Under the pieces are notes generated by a model, which was given only the letters and a program-made list of their open reading frames with translations, ran no database searches and was not told the origin of the DNA. From the NCBI RefSeq assembly GCF_023612255.1, contig NZ_CP063231.1:974001-1038000 (forward strand): 64,000 nucleotides of DNA. The letters are read 5' to 3'. The DNA is from Luteibacter flocculans. GTDB taxonomy: Bacteria > Pseudomonadota > Gammaproteobacteria > Xanthomonadales > Rhodanobacteraceae. Numbering within the stretch: the stretch's first letter is position 1; the number at the start of each line of letters is the position of its first letter. This document shows, piece by piece, positions 38,024 through 44,996 of this stretch. A program made the translations under genes and the position numbers.

Positions 38024-38049
38024 GACGACCGGCACATAGGCCGGTCGTC
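38024..38049 (+). terminator. Hairpin after pmbA
   Basis: GACGACCGGC (38024-38033), loop ACATAG, GCCGGTCGTC (38040-38049): a perfect 10-bp stem starting 12 bases after the pmbA stop. No T-run follows, so its strength as a terminator is uncertain. Confidence 0.55.
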
Positions 38050-38111
38050 AGCTTGACAGGCAGGCGGGCGGGCCCGAGAGTGAGTGCTGACATCACCTGG
38101 GGAGGTTCATC

Positions 38112-38504
38112 ATGAGTACGCCGTCCGATCAGATTCCGCCGTCGCCACCGCCGTACGAGCCCACGGGGCACGCGGCCGTGAACACCGATGACAAGAACAT
38201 CGCCATGCTGACCCATCTCTCGGGGATCATTTTCAGCATCATCGTGCCGCTCATCGTGTGGCTGATCCACAAGGACCGTGCCGACAAGACCTATCTCGTC
38301 ACGGAAGCCAAGGAAGCGCTGAACTTCCAGATCACCGTGCTTATCGGCTACGTGATCTGCTGGGTGCTCGCCTTCGTCATCATCGGCGCGTTCCTCACGC
38401 CGCTGCTGTGGCTGTTCAACCTCATCTTCTGCATCGTGGCTGCCATTCGTGTCAGCCAGACGGGCAGCTACCGCTATCCGTTCACGCTGCGCCTGATTGC
38501 CTGA
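38112..38504 (+). CDS. DUF4870 small membrane protein
   Basis: A 130-aa protein with a Pro-rich cytoplasmic N-terminus (residues 1-25), then the DUF4870 pattern: DDKNIAMLTHLSGIIF, a first membrane segment, the conserved KEALNFQITVLI, and two more hydrophobic segments ending GSYRYPFTLRLI. The function of the family is unknown. GGGGAGG ends about six bases before the ATG. It is monocistronic with its own terminator. Confidence 0.9.
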   Translation: MSTPSDQIPPSPPPYEPTGHAAVNTDDKNIAMLTHLSGIIFSIIVPLIVWLIHKDRADKTYLVTEAKEALNFQITVLIGYVICWVLAFVIIGAFLTPLLWLFNLIFCIVAAIRVSQTGSYRYPFTLRLIA

Positions 38505-38531
38505 TCGATCGAGCAGGCGGTACGCAGAAAA

Positions 38532-38563
38532 AGGAGGCCCGCCTTGGCGGGCGTCCTTTTTTT
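38532..38563 (+). terminator. Rho-independent terminator of the DUF4870 gene
   Basis: AGGAGGCCCGCC (38532-38543), loop TT, GGCGGGCGTCCT (38546-38557) with one mismatch, then a T-run to 38563. Confidence 0.9.
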
Positions 38564-38636
38564 CCCGACGCGGAACGAGCAGTTCACAGCGAGCGCCACA
38601 TGCCTCGCCGCGCCGTCGCCGAACAGCGTGGCCCCG

Positions 38637-39545
38637 CTAGTGCTGACGCCGCGCGGCGTAGTGCGCCAGTTCCGCGAGCCACTCGCCGCGTTCGCCCAGC
38701 GGCGCGATCGCATCGAGTGCGTCTTCGACCAGCGTCTTCAATCGCGCACGCGACGCATCGAGGCCGATGATCGACGGGAAGGTGGGTTTGTCGGCGGCAG
38801 CGTCCTTGCCGGCGGTCTTGCCGATGACGGCGGACTCGCCTTCCACGTCGAGAATGTCGTCGCGCACCTGGAAGGCGAGACCCACTGCGTGGCCGTAGCG
38901 ATCCAGTCGTTCAAGGGTGGCGTCGTCGACGCACCCGGCGGCCAGCGCACCCAATCGGACGGATGCGCGGATGAGCGCACCGGTCTTGTATGCATGCATG
39001 CGTTCGAGTTCGTCGAGCGAGAGTCGGCGGCCGACCGCGGAAAGATCGAAGGCCTGACCGCCGGCCATGCCTTCCGCGCCACACGCAGCGCCGAGGGTGC
39101 GGAGCATGGCGATGCGTTGCCGCGGATCGTCGTCGTCGTCGTCGTTGGAGATGGCGAGAATCTCGAAGGCCAGCGCCTGCAGGGCATCGCCCGCGAGGAT
39201 CGCCATGGCTTCGCCGAACACCACATGACAGGTGGGTCTGCCGCGGCGGAGATCGTCGTCGTCCATAGCCGGCAAGTCGTCGTGCACGAGCGAATAGGCG
39301 TGGATGACTTCAACGGCGCAGGCTGGTGCGTCGAGGATCGTTCCGTCGCAGCCGAGCGCGTGGCCGGCAGCGTAAACGAGCAGCGGACGCAGACGCTTGC
39401 CCCCGCCGAGCACGGCATAGCGCATGGCCTTGTGCAGGTCGGCGGGCGGGAGTTCTTCGCCGGGGAGGACGCGTGCGAGCGCGTCGTCGGCCCGGCCGAC
39501 CAGCGCCTTGAGCGGCGCCGGAAGGTCAGTCGATGCGGGAGTCAA
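38637..39545 (-). CDS. ispA: Farnesyl diphosphate synthase (short-chain polyprenyl synthase)
   Basis: Condenses DMAPP/GPP with IPP to farnesyl diphosphate for undecaprenyl-P and quinone side chains. The 302 aa have FARM at 89-95 (DDLPAMD) and SARM DDILD near residue 233, plus GGGKRLRP for IPP binding. The start appears to be TTG (39543-39545), overlapping the xseB end by 20 bases; no better in-frame start is near. A run of six Asp (about residues 135-140) comes from a (GTC)n tract. The xseB-ispA order is standard; dxs, usually next, is not in the window, and a DUF4870 gene follows convergently. Confidence 0.93.
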   Translation of the reverse strand: MTPASTDLPAPLKALVGRADDALARVLPGEELPPADLHKAMRYAVLGGGKRLRPLLVYAAGHALGCDGTILDAPACAVEVIHAYSLVHDDLPAMDDDDLRRGRPTCHVVFGEAMAILAGDALQALAFEILAISNDDDDDDPRQRIAMLRTLGAACGAEGMAGGQAFDLSAVGRRLSLDELERMHAYKTGALIRASVRLGALAAGCVDDATLERLDRYGHAVGLAFQVRDDILDVEGESAVIGKTAGKDAAADKPTFPSIIGLDASRARLKTLVEDALDAIAPLGERGEWLAELAHYAARRQH

Positions 39546-39786
39546 AGGGTTCGGCGGTATCGGGGGCTTCGGGATCGAGCAGCAGGCGCACGCGCAATTC
39601 CGCCTGCTCCAGCGCTGTCTGGCAGTGCCGGTAGAGGCCGATACCGCGTTCGAACGATTTCAACGATTCGTCGAGGCTCAGCTCCCCGCCTTCCATGCGC
39701 GTGACCAACTGCTCGAGTTCGTCGAGCGAATGCTCGAACTCGGCAATCGAGGCGGTGGGAGCGGTGGGGGCGGGAGACTTCGGCAT
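39526..39786 (-). CDS. xseB: Exodeoxyribonuclease VII small subunit
   Basis: An 86-aa small subunit of exonuclease VII, which degrades single-stranded DNA with the large subunit XseA (not in this window). The core [35 protein letters not shown] is typical. A short Pro/Ala/Thr tail precedes it. ATG start at 39784-39786, 32 bases after the tilS stop, so it is probably co-transcribed with the accA-NYN-tilS genes. Confidence 0.94.
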   Translation of the reverse strand: MPKSPAPTAPTASIAEFEHSLDELEQLVTRMEGGELSLDESLKSFERGIGLYRHCQTALEQAELRVRLLLDPEAPDTAEPFDSRID

Positions 39787-39818
39787 GGCCGCAAAACTAG
39801 CTCACGCAGGGCTTTCGA

Positions 39819-41108
39819 TCAATCGTCGCGATGCCACAGCAGGCTTCCGCCCACATCGGCGAACAGCCTTTTCCCTTCCTCGCTCAACCACTTGTCGGCC
39901 ACGGCGACGAGCCTCCCAGCATGCTCGATCAGCGGGATGCGCTGACGCTCCCAGGGCGGTACGCCGGCTTGCTGGAAGAGGTCGCGCAGTTCGCGCGTAT
40001 GCCGATCGCCGTGGGGGCGGAGGGCCTCGCCGCCCCGCCGGTAGCGCACGGTCACCGGTTCCGGGAGCCGCGCGCCGGACAGCATCAGCGTGCCGCCACA
40101 CGGCAGCGCAAGAAGCTCACCGCGCCACGGCGCAGACCAGTCGGTGTCGAAGCCGGCGCGCCGGGGCATGGCCCAGAGCCGGCCTCGCCACACGCGCAGT
40201 TCCGTGTCCGCCCAGCCCACCAGCGGCAGCCGTTCGGCCGCTGCCTCGCGTACCTGCCGTTCCAGCGTCTCGCGTTGCGCGGTAGTGGGCGCGGTGAGCC
40301 CCTGGGCGTGCAGCCAGTGTTCGAGCAGCGGGGCGCGCCACGCCAAGGGGAGGTCCAGCCACGCGCTCGCGTCGAGACTGTTGCGGTCGTCGCGCAGCCC
40401 GGCAAGCGCCTGAAGCCAGGCCTCGCGCAGGCTCTCGGCGGCCTCGCCGCAGAGGCGCGCGCTGTGTGCGATGCTGACCGCCGCCTGCGGCCACTGTGCC
40501 GTCAGCGCTGGCATGACGGTGCCGCGCAGGTAACCGCGCGCGATACGCGGGTCGTCGTTGGACGGGTCGTGCACCGTCTCCAGATCGAACGCGGCGATGT
40601 GTTCGAGTAGGGCGGCGCGTGGCAGGCCGAGCAAGGGGCGCCACAGCATGCCGGCACCCAGGGGGCGCAGGGCACGCATGCCGGCGAGGCCTTCCGGCCC
40701 CGCGCCCCGCAGGAGCTTGAGCAGCACCGTCTCTACCTGATCCTCGCGATGGTGGGCGAGCACCAGCCGTTCACCCGGTCGAAGCGACGCCGCGAAGGCG
40801 GCGCGCCGTGCGCGTCGCGCCGCGGCTTCCACGCCTTCGCCGCGGGTCAGGTCGACCGTGACACGCAAGGTCTCGTACGGAATGTCGAGGGATTCGCAGA
40901 AGCGACGACAATGCACCGCCCAGATGCCGCTTTCCGCATGCAGGCCGTGGTCGACGTGAAGCGCGCGCAGTGCGGGGCGTGGGGTGCGTATCGCGAGCGC
41001 GTGGAGCAGGGCGGTGGAATCCGGGCCGCCGCTGTAGCCCACCACGAGCGGAGCCTCCCCGGCGGCCTCGAGCTCACTTGCAAGATGATCGGCGAGCGTG
41101 GCGCTCAT
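39819..41108 (-). CDS. tilS: tRNA(Ile)-lysidine synthetase
   Basis: Converts C34 of tRNA-Ile(CAU) to lysidine, which is essential for AUA decoding. The 429 aa have the PP-loop ATP motif GYSGGPDST near residues 24-32, LAHHREDQVET, and a C-terminal TilS domain (YRRGGEALRPHGDRHTRELRDL). The ATG at 41106-41108 overlaps the stop of the NYN gene (ATGA). The frame is open further upstream, but there it runs antiparallel to nothing and simply shadows the NYN gene. Confidence 0.94.
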   Translation of the reverse strand: MSATLADHLASELEAAGEAPLVVGYSGGPDSTALLHALAIRTPRPALRALHVDHGLHAESGIWAVHCRRFCESLDIPYETLRVTVDLTRGEGVEAAARRARRAAFAASLRPGERLVLAHHREDQVETVLLKLLRGAGPEGLAGMRALRPLGAGMLWRPLLGLPRAALLEHIAAFDLETVHDPSNDDPRIARGYLRGTVMPALTAQWPQAAVSIAHSARLCGEAAESLREAWLQALAGLRDDRNSLDASAWLDLPLAWRAPLLEHWLHAQGLTAPTTAQRETLERQVREAAAERLPLVGWADTELRVWRGRLWAMPRRAGFDTDWSAPWRGELLALPCGGTLMLSGARLPEPVTVRYRRGGEALRPHGDRHTRELRDLFQQAGVPPWERQRIPLIEHAGRLVAVADKWLSEEGKRLFADVGGSLLWHRDD

Positions 41109-41845
41109 TTCCCCTTGCCACGCATGCGCACGTAGAGATGCTTCGCGTTGCCGAACTGGCGTTCCTCGACGTCGAACAAGCCGATGCCGTTGATGAGCCC
41201 GCTCAGTTTCGAATACCCGTAGTTGCGCGAGTCGAAGTCGGGCGAGCGCTTGCTGAGGATGCTGCCGATACCCCCTAGCGCGGCCCATCCGTTCTCATCG
41301 GATGCCGCGTCGATCGCGTTGCGCAGCAGGTTCATCAGTTTCGTGTCGCCACGCAGTTCGTTCCCGCTCTTCGGCGCGGCGGCCACTTCGGCTTCGCTTT
41401 GCTCCGTGCCGACGAGCACCTCGGTGTAGATGAACTTGTCGCACGCCGAAACGAACGCCTTGGGCGTTTTCTGTTCGCCGAACCCGTAGACGATGAGGCC
41501 AGCCTCGCGGATGCGCGAGGCAAGACGGGTGAAATCGCTGTCGCTGGAGACGATGCAGAAGCCGTCGAAGCGCTCCGAGTAGAGCAGGTCCATGGCGTCG
41601 ATGATCATCGCCGAGTCGGTGGCGTTCTTGCCCGAGGTATAGGCGAACTGCTGGATGGGCTGGATCGAGTGGTCGAGCAGAGCCGTTTTCCAGCCGTTGA
41701 GGTTGGGTCCTGTCCAGTCGCCGTAAATACGTTTGACGTGTGCCGTGCCGTATTTGGCGACTTCGGCGAGCAGGCCGTCCACGATGGCCGGCCGTGCGTT
41801 GTCGGCATCGATGAGCACGGCCAGCTTGTTGGCGTCGTTAGCCAT
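41105..41845 (-). CDS. NYN-domain (LabA/DUF88-like) protein with C-terminal OST-HTH/LOTUS domain
   Basis: A 246-aa protein. Residues 5-150 form a NYN (PIN-like RNase) domain with acidic residues AVLIDADN, KNATDSAMIIDAMD and IVSSDSDFTRLA in the places expected for a metal-dependent nuclease. Residues 165-245 match the OST-HTH/LOTUS RNA-binding fold (RNAIDAASDENGWAALGGIGSIL, NYGYSKLSGLINGIGLFDV). Related proteins are linked to RNA turnover, but the bacterial substrate is not established. The ATG is at 41843-41845, and the stop overlaps the tilS start, so the two are produced together; a tRNA-related job is a reasonable guess only. Confidence 0.88.
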   Translation of the reverse strand: MANDANKLAVLIDADNARPAIVDGLLAEVAKYGTAHVKRIYGDWTGPNLNGWKTALLDHSIQPIQQFAYTSGKNATDSAMIIDAMDLLYSERFDGFCIVSSDSDFTRLASRIREAGLIVYGFGEQKTPKAFVSACDKFIYTEVLVGTEQSEAEVAAAPKSGNELRGDTKLMNLLRNAIDAASDENGWAALGGIGSILSKRSPDFDSRNYGYSKLSGLINGIGLFDVEERQFGNAKHLYVRMRGKGK

Positions 41846-41907
41846 GGCGGTATCCAGGGTTGACGGTGCACCGATGGTACACGGACCCGGGCGACCGCCC
41901 GGTGACA

Positions 41908-42867
41908 TCAGCCCTCGTTGAAGGCGCCGTAGCCGCGCAGGCGCTGGTAGCGCTTCTCCAGCAGTTCGTCGATCGGCAGGCTTTCCAGTTCGTCGAGCTG
42001 GTTCAGCAGCACGGCCTTGAGACGGACGGCCATCGACTGCGGGTTGCGGTGTGCGCCACCGAGCGGCTCGCGCACGATCTTGTCGATGAGGCCGTTTTCG
42101 AGCAGGCGCGGCGCGGTGAGGCCCATGACCTCCGCGGCGTCCTTCGCCTTGTCGGCGCTCTTCCACAGGATCGACGCGCAACCCTCGGGTGTGATGACCG
42201 AGTACGTGGAGTACTGCAGCATCAGCGTACGGTCGCCCACGCCGATAGCCAGCGCGCCGCCCGAGCCGCCCTCGCCCGTGACAGTGCAGACGATCGGCAC
42301 GCGCAACTCTGCCATCTCCAGCAGGTTGCGCGCGATGGCTTCGGACTGCCCGCGCTCTTCCGCATTGATGCCGGGCCATGCGCCCGCGGTGTCGATGAAG
42401 GTGAACACCGGAATCTGGAACCGCTCGGCGAGCTTGAACAGACGCAGCGCCTTGCGATACCCCTCGGGGCGCGGCATGCCGAAGTTGCGCTTGACCTTGG
42501 ACTTGGTATCGCGGCCTTTCTGGTGGCCGACGATCATGATCGAGCGACCGTTGATGCGACCGAGGCCGCCGACGATGGCCTGGTCGTCCGCGAACATGCG
42601 GTCGCCCTTCAACTCGTGGAATTCCTCGCACATGCCCTGGATGTAGTCGAGCGTGTACGGCCGCGCCGGGTGGCGGGACACCTGGCTGATCTGCCACGGC
42701 GTGAGGTTGCGGAAGATCTCGGCGGTCTTGACCTTCAACTTCTCGCGAAGCCGGCCCACTTCCTCGTCGATGTTGAACGCTTGCCCGCTACTGGCATGGC
42801 GCAGTTCTTCGATCTTCGCTTCCAGTTCGGCGATGGGCTGTTCGAAATCGAGGAAGTTGGGATTCAT
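41908..42867 (-). CDS. accA: Acetyl-CoA carboxylase carboxyltransferase alpha subunit
   Basis: First committed step of fatty acid synthesis: transfers the carboxyl group from biotin to acetyl-CoA together with AccD. The 319 aa equal the E. coli length. Landmarks: [69 protein letters not shown] 42865-42867 is chosen over an upstream ATG seven codons earlier by this length match. A TATAAT box lies 30 bases upstream. Confidence 0.96.
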   Translation of the reverse strand: MNPNFLDFEQPIAELEAKIEELRHASSGQAFNIDEEVGRLREKLKVKTAEIFRNLTPWQISQVSRHPARPYTLDYIQGMCEEFHELKGDRMFADDQAIVGGLGRINGRSIMIVGHQKGRDTKSKVKRNFGMPRPEGYRKALRLFKLAERFQIPVFTFIDTAGAWPGINAEERGQSEAIARNLLEMAELRVPIVCTVTGEGGSGGALAIGVGDRTLMLQYSTYSVITPEGCASILWKSADKAKDAAEVMGLTAPRLLENGLIDKIVREPLGGAHRNPQSMAVRLKAVLLNQLDELESLPIDELLEKRYQRLRGYGAFNEG

Positions 42868-42896
42868 GGATTCGGATATTCCGGACAAGACCCGTG

Positions 42897-42902
42897 ATTA
42901 TA
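42897..42902 (-). promoter_or_regulatory. -10 box of the accA promoter
   Basis: A perfect TATAAT on the minus strand, placing the transcript start about 20 bases before the accA ATG. The -35 region (CGCCAC at 17 bases) is poor. Confidence 0.5.
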
Positions 42903-43006
42903 ACCGGGGGATGGGGCGGGTGGCGTGCGCACCGGTATGGACGGTTCCAGGGGCTTTCGGGCCTGGGCCGGCCCGTAGGCCGATGCCGTCGCCGGCAGTC
43001 AGGGTT

Positions 43007-43069
43007 GGGCTCGCCCGATGTAGCGGGTGCCCTGGATGAGGCCGGACTCGGGTGTAATCGGTCGGCCGG
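43007..43069 (+). promoter_or_regulatory. Shared leader/promoter element, copy 1
   Basis: Aligns without gaps to 58330-58392 at 49 of 63 positions (hand count). Fully conserved blocks are GGGCTCGCCC (43007-43016), GTGCCCTG (43027-43034) and GGTGTAATC (43051-43059). TGTAAT (43053-43058) matches a -10 at five of six bases. It ends 47 bases before the start of the secreted protein gene. Confidence 0.7.
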
Positions 43070-43115
43070 TGCACCGCCGGCTTTTCCCCCCAACGACTGA
43101 CAGGGAGTCTAGTCA

Positions 43116-43700
43116 ATGTCCATCCCCCGTTTCACAACCGCCTGCCTCGCCCTCGCGCTGTCGCTCTCTGCAACGGCGGCCGCTGCCAGCGTCCCGTTCT
43201 GCTCGCCGTCATCGGCGACCGCCGAATGCCGCGTGTCTATCGAGAACGCGCATTTCGAACAAGCCTCGTCACGATTTTCCTGGGGCTCGGGCTTTCCCTC
43301 GGTCACGTCGCCCGCATGGGAGAAGCTTGGGGATGCCGACGGTCAGCTTTCCTTCGCACCGGATCAGATGATTTTCCAGATGGTCCATGCTCCCGCCACG
43401 GCCGACAACCACGCCATGAACTTCGTTCCGCAGTTGCGCGTGCGAAGCGAGGGCGGCGAGGCCACGGTCCGTCTCAAGGTGCAGGTGCTCGACGGACCGG
43501 AAAGCCCCGTCGTTTTTTCCAGGGACTACGTCGTGGACGGTGAGTGGAGCACCCCGTCCGGCGGGTTCGTCCTCGACCAGGTGCCGTCGTCATCGACCAC
43601 TCTTGCCATCACCGTCAGCCGTGTCGACACGAACGCCGCGGCGTCCTTGAAGCTGGATAAGGTGCGGCTGCTGCGCCAGCGTCTGGCCAGCGAAGAGTAA
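43116..43700 (+). CDS. Small secreted beta-rich protein, family unknown (paralogue 1)
   Basis: A 194-aa exported protein; signal peptide at about 1-24 (ending TAAAAS). Two early cysteines (PFCSPSSATAEC) probably form a disulfide. The rest is beta-strand rich with F-x-x-W, WEKLGD, VRLKVQVL and a C-terminal TTLAITVSR...LKLDKVRLLRQ, resembling carbohydrate-binding-module sandwiches, though I cannot assign a CBM family. It shares layout with the protein at 58424-59020: signal peptide, Cys pair, N-x-x-F, W-x-x-LGD, closing V-(R/M)-L(L/V). CAGGGAG precedes the ATG by about 11 bases. A large inverted repeat follows the stop. Confidence 0.82.
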   Translation: MSIPRFTTACLALALSLSATAAAASVPFCSPSSATAECRVSIENAHFEQASSRFSWGSGFPSVTSPAWEKLGDADGQLSFAPDQMIFQMVHAPATADNHAMNFVPQLRVRSEGGEATVRLKVQVLDGPESPVVFSRDYVVDGEWSTPSGGFVLDQVPSSSTTLAITVSRVDTNAAASLKLDKVRLLRQRLASEE

Positions 43701-43712
43701 GCACCTGCGTTA

Positions 43713-43774
43713 GCGGTGTCCGCTTCACGATCGGTCACCCGATATCGGGCTCGGCCGGCGGAAGCGGACTCCGC
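43713..43774. repeat. Long-range inverted repeat after the secreted protein gene
   Basis: GCGGTGTCCGCTTC (43713-43726) and GAAGCGGACTCCGC (43761-43774) pair at 13 of 14 positions around a 34-base loop that itself contains CCGATATCGG. It starts 13 bases after the stop. It may act as a terminator or protect the mRNA end; no T-run follows. Confidence 0.55.
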
Positions 43775-43882
43775 CTCTGCCTCGCGCAGCTCGCATAGAA
43801 GGATTTTCACGAACACCGCTTTTCTCGCCGGCCACGGCTCGCGAGCGATCTGCTGCCCCTGCTGCCCCTGTTGCGCCATGCC

Positions 43883-43897
43883 TTGACACCGGTGTCA
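43883..43897 (+). promoter_or_regulatory. LacI-type operator overlapping a -35 box, upstream of the amino-sugar cluster
   Basis: TGACACCGGTGTCA (43884-43897) is a perfect 14-bp palindrome with the central CG typical of LacI-family operators, and it fits the TGACAnCGnTGTCA core that I remember for NagR boxes in xanthomonads and Shewanella. TTGACA (43883-43888), a perfect -35, is embedded in it, so bound repressor would block RNA polymerase. The -10 is weak (TACACC, 43905-43910). The first gene starts 92 bases downstream, and a LacI regulator closes the cluster at 54683. Confidence 0.65.
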
Positions 43898-43988
43898 GTC
43901 CCATTACACCCTGATGACCAATCCGGTGCGGGGGCACTTGGATGGGGTGATTCACCCAGGGGACCAAAAGGGTGGGGGACATCGGGGG

Positions 43989-44996
43989 ATGAACTTTCTT
44001 GCGGGCGATATCGGCGGCACGAACGGCCACGTCGCGCTTGTGCGTGCCGCCACCGACGGGCGACCGGACGGCATCGAGACGCTCGCCTATCGGGTGTTCA
44101 CCTGCGCCGACTTTCCCTCGCTCACCGCCATGCTCCAGACATTCATCGTGGCCGAGGTTCGTGAACCGGTCTCGCACTGTGTGCTGGCGTGCGCCGGCCA
44201 GGCGATGGGCGACGAGGTGGTGAACGACAATCTCGCCTGGCCCGTTCGGTCCGACATCCTGCGCGCCACGCTCGGTTTGGCCGAGGTCGCGCTTCTCAAC
44301 GATTTCGAAGCCTTGGCCTATGCCATCGAGGGACCGTTGGCGGCGAGCGGTAGGCACCTTTGCGGTCCTTCCGTACGCGGCCTGGGACCGTCGCTGGTGG
44401 TCGGTCCGGGCACCGGCCTGGGCGCGGCGGTCTATGTGCCCGGATCGCCCCATGCGGCGGTCTTCGCGACGGAAGCCGGTCAGATGGATTTTGCGCCTCA
44501 CTCGCTGCGCGAGCGCGCGGTGCTGGCGTGGCTCGCGCCTGAGGGTGGCTACGTACCGGTCGAACGTATCGTATCGGGACCGGGACTGCTGACCCTCTAC
44601 GAGGCGCTGTGCAGCATCGACGGCGAGCTGCCGACGTTGGCGACACCGAGAGCGGTCACCACCGCGGCCGCGGCGCAAGCCGACCCTTACGCGATGGAAG
44701 CGGTCGACGTGTTCTGCGCGGCGCTCGGTAGTTTCACGGGCAATCTCGCCATGACGACCATGCCTACCGGCGGGATTTTCCTGGCGGGCGGCTTCCTGTC
44801 CTCCATGTTCGACCTGCTCGCGCGCAGCGCCTTCGAAGAACGCTTTCTGCATGGGCGCAGCGTGCGGGCCCTCCTTGCCGAGGTGCCGGTATGGGTCACC
44901 GAACACGGTAGCCACGGCGTGCAGGGCGCCGCCCGCTGGTACATGCACCACCGTGCGTTGTCCGGTGTCGCACCCACTACGGGTGCATCGCCGTGA
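43989..44996 (+). CDS. glk: Glucokinase-family sugar kinase
   Basis: A 335-aa cytoplasmic kinase of the Glk (Pfam Glucokinase) type. It has the ATP phosphate-binding motif GDIGGTN at residues 6-12, LLNDFEALAYAI with the catalytic Asp, and VVGPGTGLGAAVY, then EAGQMDF. In this cluster the substrate could be glucose, glucosamine or N-acetylglucosamine released by the two secreted glycosidases; the sequence alone does not decide. ATG 43989 follows a G-rich tract. The frame is open upstream to 43914, but that would place the start too close to the promoter and lacks family similarity. The stop overlaps the GH20 start (GTGA). Confidence 0.9.
   Translation: MNFLAGDIGGTNGHVALVRAATDGRPDGIETLAYRVFTCADFPSLTAMLQTFIVAEVREPVSHCVLACAGQAMGDEVVNDNLAWPVRSDILRATLGLAEVALLNDFEALAYAIEGPLAASGRHLCGPSVRGLGPSLVVGPGTGLGAAVYVPGSPHAAVFATEAGQMDFAPHSLRERAVLAWLAPEGGYVPVERIVSGPGLLTLYEALCSIDGELPTLATPRAVTTAAAAQADPYAMEAVDVFCAALGSFTGNLAMTTMPTGGIFLAGGFLSSMFDLLARSAFEERFLHGRSVRALLAEVPVWVTEHGSHGVQGAARWYMHHRALSGVAPTTGASP

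Noticed and set aside
41105-42697. Upstream extension of the NYN gene frame through accA to 42697
   Set aside because: The extension is antisense-like nonsense sharing the accA strand in another frame; the NYN domain begins properly at the ATG 41843-41845.
43914-43988. Earlier ATG (43914) as start of the glucokinase gene
   Set aside because: It would add 25 residues without family similarity and lies only about 17 bases from the LacI-type operator, inside the expected promoter.
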